A stretch of 6,685 nucleotides of DNA. It comes from JANRJY01 sp033763735. GTDB taxonomy: Bacteria > Bacteroidota > Bacteroidia > Cytophagales > UBA9547. Made by a program: the position numbers and the translations under genes. The notes beneath the pieces were generated by a model. The model was not told the DNA's origin, did not search any database, and was given only the letters and a program-made list of their open reading frames with translations. Below are positions 1-6,233 of the stretch, piece by piece (the stretch's first letter is position 1; every line of letters begins with the position of its first letter). The stretch covers positions 1-6,685 of the forward strand of contig JANRJY010000032.1 of the NCBI GenBank assembly GCA_033763735.1, read 5' to 3'.

Positions 1-2488
1 GACCGGTGACGATATGCCCAAAAGCTCTTCCTTCGTTGCCTATTTCTTCACCATTCATAAATATGCGTTCCATAGTTCCTTTGCCGGTGGCTTGATTCCA
101 GAATGCACTTGGTGCAGGAAGATCGGCTGAACAAAAGCGACCCAAAGCAGCAAGTGTAGAGTTGTTCATGGCATTGTAGGTAGTGAATCCAGAACCATTC
201 CATAATCTCACATTTTGAATGAGGTCAGAACCACTAATTACAGAGAAATCCGATTTTTTGATGACCCATTTAGATACAAAAGCACCCGTGTTGCCATGTG
301 CACGTACCCCACCACTAGTAGCAGGAATTTCATGGTTCACAAGCATGGTAAAGGTACCATCGTTATTGTCAAAAGCACCCACTCCATCAGGAATACCGGT
401 CATTTTATAACCACTTACATCTTCACCTGCAGTAAGAATAGGTTTGAAAAATGCGCCTGGAATGGTAGTTTTAATATAGGAACTGATTGGAGTGCTTTTT
501 GGCATTCCTAAAATATTTACAATAATATCTTTAGAATAAGCATTAAAACCTAATATTGAAGCTATAGTTCCAGTTACCGTTACATAACCCGGCATAATCG
601 GAACTAAATTATTTCCTGATAGTGAGGCCGCTGAACCAACTACATTGAATGAACGAGTACCCATAGAATTGCTCCATATTTTGTTATTCAAATCTACCAT
701 ACCATCTGCAATAGGAAGTGTGAAACCGTTGAAAGTTACCATAGGCATTACAAATGGTTCAAATCCAAATACTCTTATTGTACCACTTACCTCGTTTGAA
801 ACCACCAAATATGCAAGACCATTGGGACTATCTTGAGGTTTTACAAAAGTTAAACCTTCAGGACCTAAGTCAACGGCTGCTGCACTATTAGGATTTACTG
901 CAAAATTTCTAGTGTTGATATACTGACGGAAATAAGGTGCATTTGGATTTGTTACATTAAAAACCATTACTCCACCAATTCTTTCTAATCCTATAAATGC
1001 AAATAAACTATCACCAATCTTACCAATTACTATTGCTTCGGGTTCCGGGCCTTTAGTATTACTCCTTCTTCTTGGATTATTACTGATAGCTCCTCCATTA
1101 TGGTCGGCATTGAAATTATTTGGGAATTGAGCAGCCGTTATTTGTTCGAATGTATCGCCACTATCCCAAACCAATTGACCAGTTTGACCATTCCAAATTG
1201 AAAATGATCGAGTACCAAAAGTATATAATTCTTCATAGTCGTTTCCGGCATTGATATTGGCAGGAATACCGGTAAGCGAACTTTGCAAAAAAGGATTTCC
1301 ACCATTCAGGTTACCCATTGTGTTGGTGGCTCTTGTGCCGGCAGTGGTGATGTTAAAAATTTGAGTGGTAGTAAAATTAGCTCCGTTCAAGCGAGCAGCA
1401 GTACCTGCAGTGTTTAAATCAAACTCTTCATTAAAACCCTGACCATCAAAGCTACCTCCATCTGGCCAGTGTCTGGCATCGCCTTCATTTGCAGAAAAAA
1501 CATAATTAACACCTCCTATACTCCAAGTAGCAATACCATCAGGTTGATACATTCCTTTATAAGGCCATCCTGTAATACTAATACTTGCACTATTGGCAGG
1601 CGTTCTTGAAGCATCAATTCCATTACCTGCAATACTATGATCTTTGTAACCCAAACCAACCAAAGTAGTAATTGTATTATTTGTAAGATTAATAACCAGC
1701 ATTGCATTGTTTTCTTGACAGCTAACCCAAGCAGTATTTCCATCTGCAGACACGGTAATATATTCAGGTTCCAAATCTTGTTCCACAGTGGAAGGCGTTT
1801 TTACGTTGGTTGTAGCAAACCCGGCTACCGATGCTTCTACTGAATTAATCATTCCAAAAATACGAATACTTGGCATTGTAGTAGGTTGTGTAGAAAGATG
1901 AGGTACAGTTCCATTTAATGGAGAAAGAGAAATTTGAGTTGTTGATGGACTAGCAGGGTTGCTAACATCAACTACAGTCACCGAACCAGCAGGGTCAACA
2001 GTATACCAAACGTTAGGTTCTCCTTCGTTGGCAACCAAAACTTTTTGACCATTTGGCGTAAAAGTAACCATATCCGGTTGCGCACCAACTGCAATTGGAC
2101 TTCCAATTGCAACTAAACCAGTAGTAGTGTATAACTGAAGAAAACCGTTTTGAGTCCTATCAGTAACATTTTCATAAACAATAGCTAACAACCCTTTGTA
2201 ACAAGCTATACTATTAATAGATCCAGAATTTGGAACTACCAATGATGTGACAGTAGGCAATGGAAAAATGGACGGATTGCTAAAATTGTAAACTTGAATT
2301 AGGTTTGCATTCCCATTAATTACAAATAGATTTTTGGTAATAGGATCATATGCAGTAATTTCCGCAACTCCACCTCCGGAATTGTATCCTAGAGAGTTGG
2401 TACCTGTAACTGTATAAATTCTTAATTGGGCAAAAGAACTAACTACAGTGGCTAATAGTGCAATTGTAAAAAACAGAAGTTTTTTCAT
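1..2488 (-). CDS. Secreted choice-of-anchor I / PhoX-like (DUF839) fusion protein, partial (3' end off the left edge)
   Basis: The frame is open from the ATG at 2488-2486 to the left edge: 829 complete codons with no stop. Residues 1-20 are a clear signal peptide (MKKLLFF..., cleavage near SFA|Q). Residues about 21-610 resemble the 'choice-of-anchor I' family, a beta-propeller-like surface protein: NEGEPN near 153, EPEYITVSADG near 240, NEGDARHW near 331, GPEPEAI near 475 and LGPEGLTF near 545. A linker of about 90 residues follows, with a repeat-like segment (RSFNVVGSAASLSG). From about residue 680 the text changes to a PhoX/DUF839-like pattern: GVGAFDNNDGTFTMLVNHE, RAHGNTGAFVSKWV, and NGEEIGNEGRAF near 812-823. 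I infer an exported enzyme, perhaps phosphoesterase-like, but no activity can be assigned because the rest of the second domain and any C-terminal sorting signal lie outside the window. Base composition resembles the neighbours, so nothing suggests recent transfer. Confidence 0.85.
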   Translation of the reverse strand, partial: MKKLLFFTIALLATVVSSFAQLRIYTVTGTNSLGYNSGGGVAEITAYDPITKNLFVINGNANLIQVYNFSNPSIFPLPTVTSLVVPNSGSINSIACYKGLLAIVYENVTDRTQNGFLQLYTTTGLVAIGSPIAVGAQPDMVTFTPNGQKVLVANEGEPNVWYTVDPAGSVTVVDVSNPASPSTTQISLSPLNGTVPHLSTQPTTMPSIRIFGMINSVEASVAGFATTNVKTPSTVEQDLEPEYITVSADGNTAWVSCQENNAMLVINLTNNTITTLVGLGYKDHSIAGNGIDASRTPANSASISITGWPYKGMYQPDGIATWSIGGVNYVFSANEGDARHWPDGGSFDGQGFNEEFDLNTAGTAARLNGANFTTTQIFNITTAGTRATNTMGNLNGGNPFLQSSLTGIPANINAGNDYEELYTFGTRSFSIWNGQTGQLVWDSGDTFEQITAAQFPNNFNADHNGGAISNNPRRRSNTKGPEPEAIVIGKIGDSLFAFIGLERIGGVMVFNVTNPNAPYFRQYINTRNFAVNPNSAAAVDLGPEGLTFVKPQDSPNGLAYLVVSNEVSGTIRVFGFEPFVMPMVTFNGFTLPIADGMVDLNNKIWSNSMGTRSFNVVGSAASLSGNNLVPIMPGYVTVTGTIASILGFNAYSKDIIVNILGMPKSTPISSYIKTTIPGAFFKPILTAGEDVSGYKMTGIPDGVGAFDNNDGTFTMLVNHEIPATSGGVRAHGNTGAFVSKWVIKKSDFSVISGSDLIQNVRLWNGSGFTTYNAMNNSTLAALGRFCSADLPAPSAFWNQATGKGTMERIFMNGEEIGNEGRAFGHIVTG

Positions 2489-2654
2489 TTGGATAAGGGT
2501 TTGGGTTGGTTAGATTCGGGGGTAAAAAAAGTTAATAATGATTAACTAAATGTAAACTGAAGGTTAACAAATTGTTAATTAAATTAATGTTAATTTATTG
2601 TAAATCAATTGTTAACAAAATCAAAATACACATTGCTATTGCTTTAAAATTCAA
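2489..2654. other. Divergent intergenic region between the secreted-protein and beta-barrel genes
   Basis: This 166-bp region separates two divergently transcribed genes. No gene or RNA hairpin is visible. The half nearest the minus-strand gene gives that mRNA a C-rich, almost G-free leader (five C at 2518-2522, then AACC-like repeats up to the ATG) with no Shine-Dalgarno site. The middle is very AT-rich and carries repeated GTTAAC/GTTAAT hexamers. On the minus strand TACATTTA (2554-2547) is close to the Bacteroidota -7 consensus TAnnTTTG, but I find no TTG at -33 spacing, so the promoter of the secreted-protein gene is unresolved. Confidence 0.6.
2531..2616. repeat. Cluster of six GTTAAY hexamers
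   Basis: GTTAAT or GTTAAC occurs at 2531-2536, 2563-2568, 2574-2579, 2589-2594 and 2611-2616 on the plus strand, and at 2541-2546 on the minus strand (read as ATTAAC). Spacing is irregular (10 to 22 bp start to start). GTTAAC is itself palindromic. The cluster sits centrally between two divergent genes, where a regulator could bind, but AT-richness favours such words and no regulator is identified. Confidence 0.35.
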
Positions 2655-3443
2655 ATGTTATATTTGTGGATGCTTTTGCGGTACATATTCCCTTTTATTT
2701 TTTTTACAGTACATATTATATATGCTCAAAAACCTAAAGAGGAACGTTATGAGAAGAAAGATAACATTGAATTGATGGATTACGACAAAGAATTCACCTA
2801 CGGTATCAATTGGAATACTAATGGGGGATTAATTGGTGGGTTCAGTTTTAAGTATGGATGGCAGCTTAAAAAAATTCAAACACAATATAATTTACTTTGC
2901 TTTGAAATGGTAGAAGTTCACCATAAACGCGAATTGGATGTTTCAGGAAATTCACGATCCAGTTCTTCTTATGTTTTAGGAAAAGAATGGCTTATGTATG
3001 CATTCAGATTCAGTTATGGACGCGAAATATTGCTTTTTAATAAGTCCGAAGAAGAAGGAGTACAAGTAAGTTGGATTTTTGCCGGTGGACCTACTTTGGC
3101 TTATAGAAAACCAGTTTATGTCAATTATATATATACTAGGCAAGATCAAAATCAAGAAATCAGAGACGTAAAACCCATAAGATATAAAGCAGACTCAAGT
3201 ACAGATAGAATTGACAGCCCTGCCAGTTTCTTTTTGGGTGTTGATCAAATGACCGCTCATTTGGGTGTACATGCTCGTACGAGTTTGAATTTTGAATTCG
3301 GCCATTTCAGAAATAGTATAGCCGGATTAGAAGTAGGGGGTATGTTTGAAGCTTATACCACCCGAATGGTTATGATTCCTCAAGTTGAAAATCAATGGTT
3401 TTTTCCTACTATGTTTTTTATCTTGTATTTTGGAATTCGGTGA
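2655..3443 (+). CDS. Predicted outer-membrane beta-barrel protein, unknown function
   Basis: The frame gives 262 residues from ATG 2655. The N-terminus is a signal peptide (hydrophobic residues about 10-23, cleavage near IIYA|Q at 24-25). The mature part shows alternating aromatic/hydrophobic beta-strand segments separated by polar loops, for example GINWNTNGGLIGGFSFKYG (50-68), WLMYAFRFSYGRE (112-124), VSWIFAGGPTLAY (138-150), and a C-terminal strand FFPTMFFILYFGIR (249-262) ending close to the C-terminus, as outer-membrane barrels do. I do not recognise a named family. The start is uncertain: ATG 2670 and TTG 2676 also keep the signal peptide, and a promoter-like TATATTTG (2659-2666) lies after ATG 2655, which favours a later start. 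Its stop lies 46 bp before lipA on the same strand, so the two may be cotranscribed. Outer-membrane location is inferred from pattern only. Confidence 0.75.
   Translation: MLYLWMLLRYIFPFIFFTVHIIYAQKPKEERYEKKDNIELMDYDKEFTYGINWNTNGGLIGGFSFKYGWQLKKIQTQYNLLCFEMVEVHHKRELDVSGNSRSSSSYVLGKEWLMYAFRFSYGREILLFNKSEEEGVQVSWIFAGGPTLAYRKPVYVNYIYTRQDQNQEIRDVKPIRYKADSSTDRIDSPASFFLGVDQMTAHLGVHARTSLNFEFGHFRNSIAGLEVGGMFEAYTTRMVMIPQVENQWFFPTMFFILYFGIR
2659..2666 (+). promoter_or_regulatory. Candidate -7 promoter element (TAnnTTTG) for the beta-barrel gene
   Basis: TATATTTG fits the Bacteroidota -7 consensus TAnnTTTG exactly. Candidate -33 TTG triplets lie at 2639-2641 (17-bp spacing) and 2633-2635 (23-bp spacing), both at the edge of the usual range. 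Transcription would start near 2671-2673, making the ATG at 2655 unusable and giving a leaderless or nearly leaderless mRNA starting around ATG 2670 or TTG 2676. It could also be a chance match in AT-rich DNA. Confidence 0.4.
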
Positions 3444-3464
3444 AAGCAAATCATGTTATTCAAT

Positions 3465-3472
3465 TATATTTG
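3465..3472 (+). promoter_or_regulatory. Candidate -7 promoter element (TAnnTTTG) for lipA
   Basis: TATATTTG in the 46-bp gap before lipA matches the Bacteroidota -7 consensus and shares the 10-mer TTATATTTGT with the element at 2658-2667. Its last base is 17 bp before the lipA ATG, which would leave a leader of roughly 10 bases. No TTG at the usual -33 distance is visible (the nearest, 3430-3432, is 32 bp away), so this is weaker than a full promoter. lipA may instead be read through from the upstream gene. Confidence 0.35.
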
Positions 3473-3489
3473 TATTTATTAGTTAACGA

Positions 3490-4362
3490 ATGATTGAATT
3501 ACCTGTCGTAGAAACCACTAAAGAAAGGCAAAAAAGACCGGATTGGTTAAGAGTAAAGCTGCCCACCGGACCTGAATATGCCAAAGTTCGTGCTTTAGTT
3601 GATAAATATAAGCTTCATACAATATGTGAAAGCGGAAATTGCCCAAATATGGGTGAATGTTGGGGAGAAGGGACAGCCACATTTATGATATTAGGCAATG
3701 TATGCACGAGGAGTTGCACTTTTTGCGCGGTTGCTACCGGAAAACCCAATGAATATGATACAGACGAGCCCAAAAGAGTAGCAGAAGCCATTCTTTTGAT
3801 GGGTGTAAAACATGCGGTAATCACTTCGGTTAATAGAGACGAACTGGCTGATAGAGGCGCAGAAATATGGTATCAGACTGTAGTAGAGGTCAAAAAGGCA
3901 TCTCCAGCAACAACTATCGAAACGTTAATACCTGATGTTAAAGGAAATTGGGATGCACTTATCCGAATGATTGAAGGTGGTCAAGAAGTAGTATCTCATA
4001 ATATGGAAACAGTTAAGAGGTTGTACAGAATGGTTCGTCCTCAAGCTAAATATGAAAGAAGCCTGGAAGAAATTCAACGTATCAAGAATTATGGCAAAAG
4101 AACCAAATCAGGTATAATGCTTGGAATAGGGGAGACAGTAGATGAAGTAAAAGAAGCTATGGATGACTTGATAGCCAATGGATTAGATGTACTAACACTG
4201 GGTCAGTATTTACAACCTACCAAATTGCATTTGCAAGTTCAGGAGTTCATTCATCCCGACAAGTTTGCTATGTATAAGGAAGAAGGCTTGAAGAGAGGAT
4301 TTAAATATGTTGAATCCGGTCCTTTGGTTCGCAGTAGTTATCATGCTGAAAGGCACATATAA
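3490..4362 (+). CDS. lipA: Lipoyl synthase (radical SAM)
   Basis: This is a full-length LipA of 290 residues, normal for the family. It inserts two sulfur atoms into octanoyl groups carried on lipoyl domains of 2-oxoacid dehydrogenases and glycine cleavage H protein, in the cytoplasm. Visible motifs: the auxiliary cluster cysteines C46, C51, C57 (CX4CX5C); the radical SAM cysteines C72, C76, C79 (CX3CX2C, CTRSCTFC); MLGIGET at 210-216; HNMETV at 170-175 with RLYRMVRPQAKYERSL to 192; QYLQPTKLH at 239-247; and RSSYHAE at 281-287, carrying the conserved C-terminal serine that binds the auxiliary cluster. All cluster ligands are present, so the enzyme should be active. The ATG at 3490 puts CESGNC at the expected distance. 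There is no strong Shine-Dalgarno site. lipB is not in the window. The 3' end faces the DUF5683 gene across 6 bp. Confidence 0.98.
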   Translation: MIELPVVETTKERQKRPDWLRVKLPTGPEYAKVRALVDKYKLHTICESGNCPNMGECWGEGTATFMILGNVCTRSCTFCAVATGKPNEYDTDEPKRVAEAILLMGVKHAVITSVNRDELADRGAEIWYQTVVEVKKASPATTIETLIPDVKGNWDALIRMIEGGQEVVSHNMETVKRLYRMVRPQAKYERSLEEIQRIKNYGKRTKSGIMLGIGETVDEVKEAMDDLIANGLDVLTLGQYLQPTKLHLQVQEFIHPDKFAMYKEEGLKRGFKYVESGPLVRSSYHAERHI

Positions 4363-4368
4363 AACGCA

Positions 4369-5223
4369 CTAATAAATATACTTTTTCTTTCGAGGACTAA
4401 CAAATGTAAATTGAGTGTAGATTCCCCAGTAAGGTAAGCCACTGGGAGTTATAAAATCAGGTCTGATTTTCATACTAATATCGTCTCCTACTCTATATTT
4501 TGAAAAATGCGCATCTACAGCGGCATCCATCATATTTAATATATAACCAAACAAAAATGCCACGGCTGCAATATCCCGTTGTCTGCGAGCATCATCCCTA
4601 TAAAATGCCATACGTGATGCAAATCTGGAAGAATCAGGGTTTCCATGATAAAATAAATAACCTGTAACTGAATTATTTTCGGGCAATGAATTTCCAAATC
4701 CAAAAACATACTTATTATCTTGAATATCAGCGTATTGTTGGTTTAAATAATTGTAATAATTTTTGTCATAAACTAACTTATTTGGTGTTTGATTGATTAA
4801 GGGATTATTTGAAAGTTCATCAATGCTATAGCCTTGGGTCAAATAATACACTCTTCTATAATCCTGATATTGTTGATTTGAAATGTAAAAATAAGTGGCA
4901 GCAGCGCCCATAAACACCCATACAATTGGTGCTTTCCAATATTTTTTATTATAAATCTGGCCAGACCCTGGAACAGCCATGGATAATAATGTGGCCACTT
5001 TGGGGTTATTTTTCCAAACAAATGGTTCTTTCTTTTTTTTAGTTGTATCTGGCTTATAATCTGAAGTATCGGGGGCCTGATTGTTGATTTGGGGATTACC
5101 ATATGGATTATTGTTAGGCGCATTTGGGTCGTTGAATCCTGGTTGTTGTTGATTGCCAAACTGTGCAAATACCCAAATATTTACAAAAAGTAAAATACAA
5201 ACTGTAGAAAACCTGTTTTTCAA
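4369..5223 (-). CDS. DUF5683 membrane protein downstream of parB
   Basis: This 284-residue protein has a signal peptide (1-20, cleavage near VFA|Q), a low-complexity N/Q/P-rich segment (about 21-55), a lysine run (62-65), then the DUF5683 region: SMAVPGSGQIYNKKYWKAPI (81-100) running into a membrane segment (about 99-115), a Y/N/Q-rich middle with little hydrophobicity, a second hydrophobic segment (218-231), and NMMDAAVDAHFSKYRVGDD (230-248) near the C-terminus. The function of the family is unknown; I recall it as a common partner downstream of parB in Bacteroidota. The start codon is TTG (5223-5221): an in-frame TAA (5229-5227) lies two codons upstream, and the first internal Met (residue 82) would delete the signal peptide. 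The gene begins 22 bp after the parB stop, so it is probably cotranscribed with parAB. Confidence 0.85.
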   Translation of the reverse strand: MKNRFSTVCILLFVNIWVFAQFGNQQQPGFNDPNAPNNNPYGNPQINNQAPDTSDYKPDTTKKKKEPFVWKNNPKVATLLSMAVPGSGQIYNKKYWKAPIVWVFMGAAATYFYISNQQYQDYRRVYYLTQGYSIDELSNNPLINQTPNKLVYDKNYYNYLNQQYADIQDNKYVFGFGNSLPENNSVTGYLFYHGNPDSSRFASRMAFYRDDARRQRDIAAVAFLFGYILNMMDAAVDAHFSKYRVGDDISMKIRPDFITPSGLPYWGIYTQFTFVSPRKKKYIY

Positions 5224-5245
5224 AACTTATTAACAGGCAGCAAAA

Positions 5246-6151
5246 TTATATAATCGAGAGAATTTCCAATACTCTATTGAAATCTTCTATTGAATAAAAT
5301 GGAATTTTGATCTCACCCTCATTCTTATCATTTACTTTCAAACCTACCTTGGTGCCGAAATGATTGGAAAGCTTAGTTTGCAATTTTTTATACTCACTGA
5401 AATGATGATTTCCTTTAGGGGCTTTATCTTCTTTGCCTTTGGGTGCATTAATATCTCTAACAATGTCTTCTACATTTCTTACAGAAAGACCATCATTCAC
5501 AATTCTTTTGAAAACGGCTAATTGATTTTCAACATTATCTATAGCAATTATTGCTCTTGCATGTCCAAATGAAATCGAATTATCTCTTAATGCTATTTGG
5601 ATATCCGGTGGTAATTTTAACAAACGCAAATAATTGGATACAGAAGCCCTGTTTTTACCAACTCTTCCACCTAGTTCTTCTTGTTTTAAGCTACATTCGG
5701 TAATTAGTCGCTGGTAGCTGAGTGCAATTTCTATGGGATTAAGATCAACTCTTTGAATATTTTCAATTAGTCCCATTTCGAGCATTTGCTGATCATCCGC
5801 CAAACGAACATATGCAGGAATGGTCTGCAAACCAGCTATTTTTGATGCCCTCCAGCGTCTTTCACCTGAAATGATTTGATATCTGTTTTCCTCTACTTTT
5901 CGGACGGTAATTGGCTGAATAATACCCTGAACAGAAATTGAATCAGCAAGCTCACGCAGCGCATCTTCGTCAAAATAATTTCTTGGTTGATAAGGATTTA
6001 TTTCAACAGAATCTAAAGGAATATCAGCAATAGTATTGACATAACTAACTGCCGGAGTGCCACTTACTGCTTCATCTGCTTCCGCAATCAATGCAGATAA
6101 ACCACGACCAAGTACACTTTTTTTACCCTTAAAATCTTTTGTTTCTGCCAC
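5246..6151 (-). CDS. parB: Chromosome-partitioning protein ParB (CTPase, parS-binding)
   Basis: This is a full-length ParB of 301 residues. It binds parS sites, loads as a CTP-dependent sliding clamp and stimulates ParA. Domains in order: the conserved N-terminal KKSVLGRGLSALI (10-22), which in this family engages ParA; the ParB/Srx CTP-binding domain with NPYQPR (52-57), GERRWRA (96-102, CTP/arginine patch) and ENIQR (130-134); a helix-turn-helix around 156-176 (QEELGGRVGKNRASVSNYLR) followed by LLKLP; GHARA at 196-200; a charged linker with a repeated APKG (236-247); and a C-terminal dimerisation domain (about 250-301). The start is GTG (6151-6149): an in-frame TAA (6172-6170) lies upstream with no ATG between, and the conserved N-terminal motif begins only about ten residues in. 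parA lies 82 bp upstream on the same strand. Confidence 0.97.
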   Translation of the reverse strand: MAETKDFKGKKSVLGRGLSALIAEADEAVSGTPAVSYVNTIADIPLDSVEINPYQPRNYFDEDALRELADSISVQGIIQPITVRKVEENRYQIISGERRWRASKIAGLQTIPAYVRLADDQQMLEMGLIENIQRVDLNPIEIALSYQRLITECSLKQEELGGRVGKNRASVSNYLRLLKLPPDIQIALRDNSISFGHARAIIAIDNVENQLAVFKRIVNDGLSVRNVEDIVRDINAPKGKEDKAPKGNHHFSEYKKLQTKLSNHFGTKVGLKVNDKNEGEIKIPFYSIEDFNRVLEILSII

Positions 6152-6160
6152 CCTTATTGA

Positions 6161-6191
6161 AATGTTAAATTATAAATGTTGAATGTTAAAT
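6161..6191. repeat. Direct repeat AATGTTAAAT in the parA-parB gap
   Basis: AATGTTAAAT is present exactly at 6161-6170 and 6182-6191, 21 bp start to start (two helical turns), with a degenerate copy (AAATGTTGA) between at 6174-6182. It lies directly upstream of the parB GTG start. Two-turn spacing would suit a dimeric regulator, but such words are easily formed in this AT-rich gap. Confidence 0.4.
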
Positions 6192-6195
6192 AATA

Positions 6196-6215
6196 TAATT
6201 AATAATTATTAATTA
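6196..6215. repeat. 20-bp perfect AT-only palindrome between parA and parB
   Basis: The half-site TAATTAATAA at 6196-6205 is followed directly by its exact reverse complement at 6206-6215. It sits inside a 42-bp tract without any G or C (6186-6227). It has no loop, so it is not a typical intrinsic terminator, and it does not resemble the GC-containing parS consensus (TGTTTCACGTGAAACA type). It could be a DNA-binding or easily melted site, or the result of extreme AT-richness. Confidence 0.5.
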
Positions 6216-6233
6216 ATAAATATTAATCGATTC

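Noticed and set aside
215..836. Several 63-98-residue plus-strand ORFs across the secreted-protein gene
   Set aside because: They lie antisense to a continuous 829-codon frame with clear domain motifs and show no protein-like family features.
1516..1743. A 75-residue hydrophobic minus-strand ORF
   Set aside because: It is an alternate frame of the secreted-protein gene; its Leu/Val richness is a by-product of the Thr/Asn-rich codons of the true frame.
1781..1793. TTCCACAGTGGAA, a near match to parS-like TTCCACGTGGAA
   Set aside because: An extra central base breaks the even symmetry of parS, the flanks do not match, and it lies inside the coding sequence of the secreted protein. I found no convincing parS elsewhere in the window.
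5030..5041. Run of eight A on the minus strand (A AAA AAG in the DUF5683 frame), a possible -1 slippery site
   Set aside because: The heptamer is in phase, but the -1 frame stops after about nine codons, no stimulatory stem-loop is visible, and the run simply encodes the lysine stretch.
4839..5168. A 109-residue minus-strand ORF overlapping the DUF5683 gene
   Set aside because: It lies in another frame of a well-supported gene, has no recognisable domain, and looks like a shadow.
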